Position numbers and translations under genes: made by a program | Source of the DNA: Setoptus koraiensis | Taxonomy: Eukaryota > Arthropoda | Direction of reading: 5' to 3' | Assembly: GCA_048013815.1 (NCBI GenBank) | Contig: CM106586.1 | Coordinates: 3,720,001 to 3,784,000, forward strand | Length of the DNA stretch: 64,000 nucleotides | The notes under the pieces: generated by a model | The model's database searches: none | The model's input: the letters and a program-made list of their open reading frames with translations, nothing else | What the model was told of the DNA's origin: nothing | Shown: one piece after another, positions 53,972 to 64,000 of the stretch | Numbering within the stretch: position 1 is the stretch's first letter | Layout: each line of letters starts with the position of its first letter

Positions 53972-54871
53972 TGTATCCTAATTGTATAATAGGTGTATAA
54001 TGTGTGTAACGTGGGTATAGAGTGATAAAGAAAAAACAGAATAATAGTGATAATAAAGGGTTGTCGTCGCAAATAGATTTTTGTTTACTGAAAACGCTAC
54101 GCTAGTTCCCGCAGTGCATTTTCCATGAGGCAGATTTCGATTGCACTTTCTGTGCGATTATTATGATTGTTTACGCAACTATCCAACATAGCGCTACGTA
54201 CAAACTGCTGCTGCTGCTGCGGTATTGACTCAATACTGCATTGAGTAACTCACTGTGTATCGCAATCGCAGCACCAGCTGCAGCGTTCCATTCGAAATGT
54301 GTGAAAGCGAGCGGCTCAACGTGACAAAAACCGCACTACTGCGCTACTTATTCTGTACTCCGTTTGGCTGGCGTGCCGCTACTCTGTGCGTTTAACCCAA
54401 TGAGCGCGGCACATCTGTGCCACTTTTACTCAGTAATCATTCTTCAATTCAATGATTATCACTGTGATTGTGCGTGTGTTTGTGACGAAATTAGTGAGGT
54501 AAGAATTAAGGAAAATAATAAATATCAACACACAAACGAATCATTCAACTACAACTAGCTAAGAAAGGGCCGCTTAGTCAGCTACTTCACCCATTCATCG
54601 ATTATTATTATTACAACTATTATAATTTGTTTCATTATTATTTTATCCCCACGCACACACACACACACACACACAAACACATACTCACACACACACACAC
54701 ACGGACACACACACACATTGGGACAATTAACTGTATATTCCCTTGTCTGGAAATATTTATTATATCTCAAGAGTAGTAGCACTATCTTACCGATAAAGCT
54801 AACACACATTAGGATACATAAACATTACTATTATTATTCATTAGCCGTTGTGTTTTAATCACTCAACAATC
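53972..54871. other. Divergent spacer, NTE-like / RNF139-like
   Basis: 900 bp with a compound CA repeat (about 54653-54718). Searched for upstream exons of the RNF139-like gene encoding membrane spans; none seen. Confidence 0.5.
54653..54718. repeat. Interrupted (CA)n microsatellite
   Basis: Three CA tracts separated by single variants. Confidence 0.93.
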
Positions 54872-56297
54872 ATGTCATATTGGTCATATTACCACTGCCT
54901 ATGCGAAATTCTTCCCTCGGCCATGCGCATAATATTTATCGCAAGGGTCTGTGCGCAATTATATTATATCTATTTTTACCCCGAAGATATCTCAGAATTA
55001 CAAAATCTACTAGAGGATGGATGGTCCTTAAACGCGGCCTCAGGCAAATACATACTACTCAGGAGCTGTGAATCTGTGATAACCCTCATAGGATTGGCAT
55101 GTATATTATCCATAACCACAAGATTTATGCATAAGGCCTTTTTATCTTTCATGTGGATCGCCAATGAAGAATCCGCCTCACTTGCTGGCGCCCTAGCTGG
55201 CTGGCTCTTCTTTGTTATAGGAATCCAATGTGGTATCACTAGTCTACCCGACGAGGAGCGCTTCTGGCGCGTTCTCAGAAATATTGGAATCATTTCCATT
55301 GTAAATCTGCATTCCCTTTACAAGCCTATTAGTAACAGATTGCAATCTCTTAGTGCCTCCCGGTCAAAGTCAATCCAAAAGCATGCCAGAGCCTTGGTTA
55401 TTGCTCTCGCCACCATAGGCGTACCTGCTCAATTCTTAATATACCTATGGTCTCAACAATCAATTAACAGCTGGACATTGACAGTGACCGTTTTCGGTTT
55501 TGAAATAATCTTCAAGGTAATTTCACCATTCTATCACCTTCTTTCTCCTATACGCGCCAATGATCTGCAAGATATCAATGAGACTATTATGAAATACCGT
55601 TTGACATCATTCTTCTTTTTTTTTCTCCCTCTCTCTCTCTCTCTCTTTGTTCCTCACCATTCCTCACAAAACATAGATGACCATCGCCCTTATCATATAT
55701 AACTTAATCATGATAAATCATTTTCTAGAGGTAGATTGGCAATTAGAGGATGCGATTTACTACCTGAAGGCACTTTCGGGCCTAGTCAGTTACTTATGTG
55801 GCATATCATTATTCTTCAATGGTGCTTGGGTATTGGTATTCGAAAATTCAACTGCAATGAGGGCGCTATCATTGGGTGTCCACCTTTACTTGAATGTTTG
55901 GTCTCAAGCATTAAAAGGTAAGGCTAACACACTATTGTTGATCTGTTAAATGTAAAGAATAGATCAAAATAATTTTGCTAAAATCTATTCTCTGTATCAT
56001 TATCATGTAAATCGCCATGTAGGATTGAATGCATTCAACAAAAGGCGCTTGGCCGGAACCAAAATAACCTATTTAAGGGACGCAACAGAAGAAGAATTGA
56101 TCGATTTAAATGATGTATGCTCGATATGCTTTCAAAGGTTAACAGAAGCTAAAACGACTGATTGCAAGCACTTCTTCCATGCCGAATGCCTTACACGATG
56201 GCTCTATCTTCAAGACAGTTGCCCGTTGTGCTTCCGCCAACTGTTTGATAACTCATCTTGTAAGCCATTGTATAAAGCCTCGGTTACAATTCAATGA
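54872..56297 (+). CDS. RNF139: RNF139/TRC8-like membrane RING ubiquitin ligase, short
   Basis: ER membrane E3 ligase of the TRC8 family, which in animals degrades ER clients and is tied to sterol control. Exons 54872-55516, 55677-55917 and 56023-56297 give 386 residues. The first intron sits exactly where human TRC8 reads ELCLK/VIVSLTVYTL (here EIIFK/MTIALIIYNL). GIQCGITSLPDEERFWRVLRNIG, FNGAWVLVFEN and RALSLGVHLYLNVW match the later membrane region. The RING-H2 is complete: CSIC, CKHFFHAEC, CPLC. About 250 N-terminal residues of TRC8, including the sterol-sensing-like part, are missing, as is the long acidic C-tail. Whether upstream exons exist is open. Confidence 0.87.
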
Positions 56298-56721
56298 TTC
56301 TTACCTATGTTACTACCAGGAGTAAACAAATTGGAGTGAATATCGTTAAACTCGGAAAGAACCAAGTTATGCATGAGTATTCACCTGATAGAATATGCCC
56401 AAATTAATCATCAGCTAATCACAAGTATGAGAGTCATTATCCCCTTAAATGTATATGTGAAGAACTACAAACTTATATTTTATTTCAGAATGATCTGTCT
56501 CTCATGACTTCTGATATCTATCAAATGGTTGATCCGCTGAAAGTCAATGGATTGTTTTTGAGAGCAACTATTTTGTAAGACGAAAGTTACTACTCTAGCC
56601 TGAATGGCAAATCTAACAGATATATATGTTATTGTCAGATTTTAGATTTGTATATATGTAATAGAAAGGTCTGTTTGCTAGTCTTACAGACCTATACTCT
56701 TTCGTTTTATCTTTTTAATTG

Positions 56722-56727
56722 AATAAA
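56722..56727 (+). terminator. Poly(A) signal of RNF139-like gene
   Basis: AATAAA 424 bp after the stop codon. Confidence 0.45.
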
Positions 56728-59700
56728 GTACTCGATAATAGTACTGTTATAAAAGTAATTTCGATTTTTCGACATTATTAATCTCTCGAATTATAGTTAC
56801 TATAATTCCGGAGAATTCCGTAAGTTTGAGTCCAAATATATTGTAATTGCTAGATACAGTGGATCAAATTGATGTTATTGACAGCAGCAGTGGCGATGGT
56901 GTCCGTACCATCTGAAATGCGGCGGTGCACTGCTATTACTTATAATAGTAGGCATAAAGAGACAGTGAAACAAGGGGGCTATAGCCAGGTAATCTTCTAG
57001 AGTGCAGACACAAGAGCAATCAATGAATCTGAAGTGGAAATGAATTCCTCTTTCTTCTCAACTCTCGAAGGTGTTACAAAATCAACTGAAGCCACCATAA
57101 ATGTAAGCCCTAAGTTCTTGCCAGAGGGAGGAGCGAGCGCATAAGAAGGAGGGCGTACGCTATCTATTTTAAAATCGTTAATGGCCTGTTACGCAAGCAA
57201 GTTAAAATTACAGTTGAATTTAGGCACGTATCTGGTGGCATCAAGCAGCATCAAGGCCTCCCTTTTGACTGTCTGGCTGGCGTTGGAAACAAAGCTAGAC
57301 AAGAGGCGAGTGCCAGTTTTGTTTGGAGCAAGTGTCACAACCAGAAATGGTGAAAATGAGCAAGAAGATTAAATCACTTGTCTTGAACAACTGTCAGTAG
57401 ACAACTTAATGTAAAAGTGCATAAACCCGCTACAGAGAGACCCTAATAAGTTCCTGTCTCATCGTCACAGTTCTGTGTTTTGCTGTTGTCGCTGTTGTTG
57501 CTGTTGTTGTTGCTGTTGTTTTTGTTGTTGCCGTTCTATCTGGCTTACCAACGCGAAACAACAGCAGCCACCAAGTGGCCGTTGCTATACAAGAAGAAAG
57601 AAAAACGTTTAAAGATCGAGTTAGACTGTTTATCAAATTATCAAAATTCGTTGCTCATTAGAATATGATCTAAAAGGGCGCCCAAGCACGATTTCGTTCT
57701 CGTGTGAGATGTTGTTAGTGTGGTAAATTTCCTATTTGCTCCACATAAGTGACATGGTGTGTGCTTGTGATGACAAAAGACGGATGCGTGCTCGTGTCTA
57801 GCAAAAAGTTAGGAAAAAACCTTTTTATTTGTTGCATTATCAGAAGTCTATTCGAGAGAGGAGAGCGTCCGCTAAACTGTCGGTCTGGCTAACTAGTTGT
57901 ATCTTGTTGTGTATTGTCTTTATAGGTACTTTTGGCGAGCGAGAATGTGCTGAAAACAGGTGTAGCCTGGTTGTATGTGCAGTGGCGTTTGATGATGACA
58001 TGTATGCTTTTGGGTAAAACAAAGGGGTCGTTTGTTTGTTTCATTCATTTCTCTCCCTCCCTTTCTCTCTGTGCTTTCTACTATTAGACACAATCAAACA
58101 TTTGGAACAATCGATTGAACTTGCGTAAGACGGACCTGGCCAGATGCGTCCAGATGAGGACTTCCTCATCATCTCAATCTCGCCAGATCCAGGCGTAGGT
58201 GTTTTTGGGATCATGGTTGTCTAGTGTGTGTGTGTGTGTGTGTGTATGTACGAGCGAGAGTGCGTGATTTATCTGCACGATATAGATTGAATAGTCTGGC
58301 CTCATATAAAATGCTACCAACTTTATTTGTGTGGCTGGCGAGACTGCTCAGAAGGGTTCAGGTTGCTGAATTCATGCCAATTATATAACAATCATCACAG
58401 ATTGCAAATGGAGGCCCAGTCGTTTCTCGCCTAGCGCCCACAGTGGACCCCAACTTCAACATCAGTGTTTTTTTTATAAATGCATCAACTTATACATTAC
58501 TACTACTACTGTAGTGTCAATCAAGCAATTTAGTATCCGGTCAGACACAATAGCAGCCACAACTGTCACAATACAAACAATTCATCATATAAAAGTCACA
58601 TTGTTGATAGTATTATATGACAAAAGATTAAACATTGATATATATATAAACTGCAAACTGAACAAAGCAAAACAAAATCAGGACAATTATAGTGGCCAGA
58701 TGTTCGCTTTTATTTCAAAAGTTACATGGTAAGCTGGTGAAAAGACACGTACTTAATCATCGCTCTTTTGTGTTTGCGATCTCTGAAAGTAATTATGACA
58801 CAATCTGGTCGCCCGGCAAACATCTAGAGAGAACACTCTGTAGAACAGTTTGGCCCCTCTCTAAATCCCAATAACCTATAGTGACAATCAGACGACTAGC
58901 AGAGGTAAGCCCAATATGATATCTGATCAAGTATAGTTATCAGCGACATTTATCGATTATTCCACCATTCTACTAGCGCGAAATTGCCAATTTACTGATC
59001 AGTTCATTTTGAATTTGATGACAATTCCTAATGGATGTTCGATTGGTAAGTAGTAACTCCACCAGAGCAAGTGTAGTTATGTTATCGGCATGATGAGCGG
59101 GTGAGTTTGTAATTTCATTCATGATGCCACTGAGTCATATTTCACCTTTGAGGCCAAGCATGTACGATATAAATATGTCTGATATTCTTCGTTGCGTTAC
59201 AATCACGTTTAGACCAATATCAGGAATATCGTGGTCAAGTTTTATTATTTTTGTATGCCAAACTCACACAATACGAATGAATACCGCGAAGTCAGGCTAT
59301 AGTTCCTAAAGTCCAGCTTAGTTGTTCCAGTTATTGATCGACAAGTATCGGTCCAGTTACAGTAGAGAATACCAACTATTGTGTTTATGCGGACTAAGCG
59401 TATTGGTCAACTTTATCAAACTGTAAGTAAGTCTCTAATTTCAACATTCAGGTTAGTCAGTTATCATTATAGTAATATTGTATAGCATATTCAGACGAAC
59501 CTATTTTCTAAAGATAGATAGTTGCAGAGAGCTGAGTAAAGATCACGTTCGCTAGCCATCAGTGTTTACTGCAGAATCATCTATGATATAAGGAGATAAT
59601 CCACACGTCCAAGGGCAGTACTGAGCTATTGAGATAATAATGGAAATGGTCAATGCAAATCAACAAAGCGAGAAGTAAGCTTAATCAAATAATCAATTGA

Positions 59701-60743
59701 ATTGATAGAAACGACGTGCTCTTTTGGGTATGTGGATATTGATGGTTAAGAGTCGCTTCGAGCATAAGCATTTTATTGTTGTGTGTTTCTTCAATTATAC
59801 ACTTGCGTAAAAGCCAACAATACATTTATGTATATAATTCAATAATTATTTATGATTACTTTAATCTAATAGAACGTTGATTGGCCATTTGTCGACAATT
59901 TAGGCTGGAAAGCAGAATGTGGTTGGCAAGCATTAAGTAATGAAAAAAATGTTCTAGTTGATCATGATAATATTGTTGAGTGATGCCAGAAAGGGCAGCC
60001 ATTACCGTGACAATTTGTGAAATGACCCTGCCATTGTAGTGTTCATGTTTACCTATATAGAAAGTGAGCAAAAAATTAACATGAAAGCATCATTGGACAA
60101 TTGTGAGGGCCCAATGTATCCCCAAATAAGTTGTACCTAGTGACCGCCGTCGGATATCTGCGAGAGTTTACTACGAATTGTGCATCCAAACAGCACGGTA
60201 TGATACCGCATTTGGACAGTTCTGTCAGATTGTAGTCAGTTGTTGTTGACTAGATGAGTTAACTAGATTAGCTCTGCAGTGAAACTGTAACAATAACAAT
60301 GATCAAAGAATAGGTCGCGACTAGCTGCTGTGTCTTCCAGCAGACGAGACCACAAAAGAATGAGAATGCCATTTCCTCCCACAACAAAAGAGGCTGGCCC
60401 CAAGTACCAACCTTGCCTTGAGACTTGAACCCAAAAAAACTCATCCGTACATGAATATACAGTAAAAATCTTATTTGAATTCATCTCTTTCCCAATTCTT
60501 CCTTCGTCGCTGTTGATATAAATTGTGTGTGTGTTCAGGTTAACGGCAAGATTAGACATTTAGCTGTTGTAATGATCACATACACACACTTAAGTGAGTG
60601 ATCAATTATAAAAGAAGCACCAGATAAAACAAAACAACTTTAGTTACTATTTGTATACAATCAATCTATCAAATAAGTAATTAAAGGCTACCGGCACACA
60701 ATATAATAGAGAATACAAACAACATATATATATATTCACGACC
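56728..60743. other. 4-kb spacer upstream of neuropeptide gene
   Basis: No supportable gene. Contains a GTT-rich tract (57480-57535) and a GT microsatellite (58222-58245). Open frames of 60-100 codons lack domains, dibasic-processed peptides or splice partners. Confidence 0.5.
58222..58245. repeat. (GT)n microsatellite
   Basis: About 11 GT dinucleotides. Confidence 0.93.
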
Positions 60744-61767
60744 ATGAATAATAACGGTTGCAATATCATCAAGACGGCCACAATATTGGTTGCTCTAGTC
60801 AGCGCGTGGTCAATTGGGTTAGCCTTGGCAGGCACGATAAATCAAGCCTCAAACCAACAGAAGAATCAGGTGAGTACGACTAGACCATATTTGATGGCTG
60901 CCGATATGATTTATGGCGACTATTGCTTAGTTGAGCTCATCTAAATAGAGAACAATCAACTCTTAATGATGATCTACTTAGCATACTATCCCACTAGTAC
61001 TATTAATGCGAACAGTTATAAGTAGCGTAGCAATCTTATGTAATATTATTGCAAATCTAGCTAACAAAATCATTCATTCATCACGTGCACTCATTTGAAC
61101 TCATGTTGTCATCGTTGTGATCGTGTGATTTTCCTTGTCCTGGCCGATCGATAAAACAACAACTAAACTTTCCACTATTCGGTAGATATTGCACCCATTG
61201 TTAGGTGACGAGATCTACAGCAGTATGCGTGGTGGTGGCTTTTTGGACAGCAACAAGATAAGAGGTTACAATGGTGGAGGCATCAATTTAGTCGAAGCCA
61301 ATGGAAATAGCAAGAGAGCTAGAAAGATATCGACGTTTATGCCTATGCGTGGCAGAAAAGACGGAAATGGTGCTCATGGGCCCGGCGCTACTTTGAGCAA
61401 TCTCATGGATGCCTATTCAGTAGTTCCGTTGATTAAATTGCGCCTAATGGAATCTGCTTTGGCTAGACAACAAGAACAACGATTCGACGACGAACAGCAA
61501 GAACGTCAATCTTATTATAATAATAACAATCTTTCCCAAGAAGACGAACAACAACAGCAACAATCGGGTGAACCGTCAAACTTTAATAGGTATCTAGATA
61601 TGGACGAGTCGGGTCAACTAGGCAACAGCCAGAGCAGTCAATTGATCCAGAATAAGCTCAGGAGAGCCTTCCATCCGATGAGAGGTAAAAAGTCGATAAT
61701 AGACGAATATACACCAGTCGAGGCCAGTCAATCAGATCCTATACCAACTCTAGTCTCTGATCTATGA
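60744..61767 (+). CDS. Neuropeptide precursor with two FxPMR-amide peptides
   Basis: Secreted prohormone, exons 60744-60869 and 61186-61767, 235 residues, intron in phase 0. A signal peptide is clear (IIKTATILVALVSAWSIGLALAG). Two peptides are bounded by dibasic sites and end in an amidation Gly: RK-ISTFMPMR-G-RK (61327-61359) and RR-AFHPMR-G-KK (61666-61692). Processing would release ISTFMPMR-amide and AFHPMR-amide, sharing FxPMR-amide. The pattern fits FxxxR-amide, as in natalisins, and is one residue from the FxGxR-amide of tachykinin-related peptides. Spacers are Gln/Asn/Glu rich and unconserved. The precursor logic is visible in the sequence; membership of the natalisin/tachykinin group is inference. 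Confidence 0.85.
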
Positions 61768-61956
61768 AGCATCATTTACAGTGGTGATCGGTGTCGAGGG
61801 TGAATAAGAAATCGGCTAACTCTGGCGGGCATGCTTGATATTTTTATCATAACCATAAGAATTATTATCTAATGAGAAGTGTTACACACAAAAATGACAA
61901 ATGCAATCAGCACAGCGAGAGCGTATCTATCGACGTAATCACCCATTGGCGATCTA

Positions 61957-61976
61957 TATATATATATATATATACT
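61957..61976. repeat. (TA)n microsatellite
   Basis: About 9 TA dinucleotides in the 3' region of the neuropeptide gene. Confidence 0.9.
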
Positions 61977-62017
61977 GGGGCCAATCACTTGAAAACAAAA
62001 CTTAAAGTTCAACAGAA

Positions 62018-62023
62018 AATAAA
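62018..62023 (+). terminator. Candidate poly(A) signal of neuropeptide gene
   Basis: AATAAA 250 bp after the stop; another lies near 62519. Confidence 0.4.
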
Positions 62024-64000
62024 ACTCTCATGAAGGGCAAACACGTGTTATGTTATTCGCACATCAGACATTATCGGCAGATACTAAAGAGCAAGGTTTT
62101 AAGGGAGAAAAAACAAACCATGGAATTAAAACGAGCCACAGTCAGACGAAATGCAGGCTGAGAGTATCAAAGAGGGACAACTTCGGAAAGAGCGAGAGAA
62201 TCGTGGGGGAGGAGGTTTCATTGAGGAAGGTACTACATCCAACGGAAACTATACACAAACTAATACTATTACATATATTACCATATATTACCATTATTGC
62301 TATTACATAGCAACGCAATAATGGGACCTACGACTGTATCCTGGTCACATCAATAAGTCTGCTTGATACACTTAACGCGCTAGTCAGTATCCATTGAAAC
62401 GAATCAAGTTTCGAATCAAATGAGCACAACTGAAATCAATTTGATGTCTCATGTTGTATAATAAAAGGGATTATCATTTCGGCGAAGTAACGACTACGAT
62501 AAAACGCACAAACAACGAATAAAGTCTCAACAAAACAGAAATGTAGGTCTGGTCAGCAAGGACTCGGCGTGTGTCCTTCTTGATATCTCTACGAAGCTAA
62601 CACGCATTGTTTCATCATTTTACCATTATTTCATCATAAACGTCATCGTCATCGTCATTGGCTCTGATTTGTTGTTTGTTTCAGATGAATGGACACCCTG
62701 TTGATTTGTAATGTGATCACAAAATCAATCCAATCAAGTCAACTTTTTTTCCTACCCTCTCTAGCACTGATGTAGTTCTTTGTTAAGACGCGCATCACGT
62801 CATTGATGATAGTACTGCATGGTATCACAAGTTGTTGGCTATCGTATGGAATAATTTGATCCGTATCTTAGATCAAGTTGATAGATGGTTTGACATTGAT
62901 TCAAATATTTCTTTTTGGCGTTTTATAACGTTAATAATAATAATAATAATGATTGTTGTTATTATTATCAGTGATAATCAGTTGCTTGCCAGGCACACGA
63001 CCGACTAACCAGACTTGTAAGCATAACAGAATAAATTGAACACCGCTCCGGCTGTTTGTCAGGCAATTTAGCTTGCGAGGTTGCCTGGTGTGTGCAATTT
63101 AAAGTTGCCTTGTTTTCACACATATATAAACACAAGCAAATATACTGTACTGGTTTGATAGCGCACAGTGTGCAACTTTGATCAGACTCGCTCGAGATTG
63201 TTACATTTGTCAGGGGGCGCTTCTTGCTGTCTTCATCATCATGTATCCCATAGGCTACAGATATGCTCCTCTGGGGTTGGGGCCATCCGGACTAGGTGAA
63301 TTCCACATTTACGTGGAGCATATTCACATTACTGAAAGGATTACTAAAACCCAAACACCGTAACTGCTTCCTCTTGAACGATGAATCTCTTGAATGCACC
63401 ATGACCAGACCACTCTGCCGGCGACTTGTCAGCTCAACCGTGTCAGTGCAGCGCCTCTGCTGGATTGTTTTTGACTCGGATGCGTTCGTTCATAAAAAAT
63501 ACACATGCTAGACACATACACACAAACAGTGTGTGCGTGTGTCTGAAATACAGGAGAGATTTGGACACAAGAGGGAACATAAGGACACACACAGATGCAT
63601 ACAACATGATGATGGTGATGATGAAGATGATGGCGAACAGATGAACGGGTACAAGTAATCGGGAATAAATAATAAATAAAACACAACAACATTGGAACTG
63701 ATATTCATATATACCGAATGGTACTGGCCTCACCATTATTATTACTGAAAATTATAATTATTATCACCATTATTGGTCTGCTTCCATTGTTGCTCACTAT
63801 TCAATACCATCAGGAATATACTGAATTTATTTTACACCCATCTTATACTCCCATCTTGAACACACACGAACATACATAACTGGTAGTTGATTATTATTAC
63901 CAATATCATTACTATTCCACCAGAAGCATATTTATTACTAACATAACACACACATAGAGAACAGAACCACTATTACTATTACTAGTATTATTACTAATAT
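62024..64000. other. Distal spacer to window end
   Basis: No supportable gene to the end of the window. AT-rich with short TAA and GAT triplet runs (62934-62950, 63605-63635). Small open frames on both strands are unconvincing. Confidence 0.45.

Noticed and set aside
55517..55676. Read-through of exon 1 in the RNF139-like gene ending in poly-Phe/Leu
   Set aside because: It is the intron with its pyrimidine tract; removing it restores exact alignment with TRC8.
1..64000. tRNA, rRNA, snRNA and microRNA genes
   Set aside because: I looked for tRNA-like arm and loop patterns and conserved RNA motifs and saw none that I could support by eye; a covariance-model scan would be decisive.

Overview
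This is arthropod nuclear DNA, most likely from a small-genome chelicerate such as a mite. The sequence shows short introns (about 85-200 bp with GT..AG borders), many intronless genes on both strands, AATAAA poly(A) signals 20-250 bp after stop codons, abundant microsatellites, and animal-only genes (MED1, SMOC, synaptophysin family, an amidated-neuropeptide precursor). There is no bacterial operon structure, no CRISPR array and no recognisable autonomous transposon. The species assignment is inference; the arthropod-like gene content is what the sequence supports.

Layout. 0-6 kb: RNF19-type RBR ubiquitin ligase, non-muscle myosin regulatory light chain, a scrambled LARS2 fragment, TMEM186. 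6-12 kb: synaptophysin-like gene (minus), AATF, intact mitochondrial leucyl-tRNA synthetase followed by a remnant of a PARP 3' end. 12-17 kb: regulatory spacer and a SMOC-like secreted calcium-binding protein. 17-20 kb: a deletion-riddled LARS2 pseudogene ending tail-to-tail on an intact short tankyrase-like PARP. 20-28 kb: compact cluster of mL64, a coiled-coil protein whose N-terminus copies the histone H3 tail, SET, BRMS1/SDS3, RanGAP, a 50-residue metallothionein and a VTI1B-like SNARE. 28.8-34.6 kb: four-exon MED1. 34.9-37.9 kb: four-exon secreted Gly-Tyr-Ser-Ala repeat protein on the minus strand. 37.9-51 kb: a 13 kb gene desert rich in microsatellites. 51-54 kb: a PARP pseudogene and a patatin-domain NTE homolog without cyclic-nucleotide-binding domains. 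54.9-56.3 kb: RNF139/TRC8-like ligase. 60.7-61.8 kb: a two-exon FxPMRamide neuropeptide precursor.

How it fits together. Most genes are unrelated housekeeping genes packed convergently or divergently. Two themes recur. First, a LARS2 / tankyrase-like gene pair that was once convergent appears in four places, and each copy keeps at most one working gene. Second, several proteins lack regulatory domains normal for their families: NTE without CNB domains, a tankyrase-like protein without SAM, TRC8 without its N-terminal half, VTI1B without its N-terminal helical domain, SMOC without a follistatin domain, AATF without its acidic N-terminus. For NTE the loss is secure because the flanking parts sit in one uninterrupted reading frame; for the others missed upstream exons remain possible.
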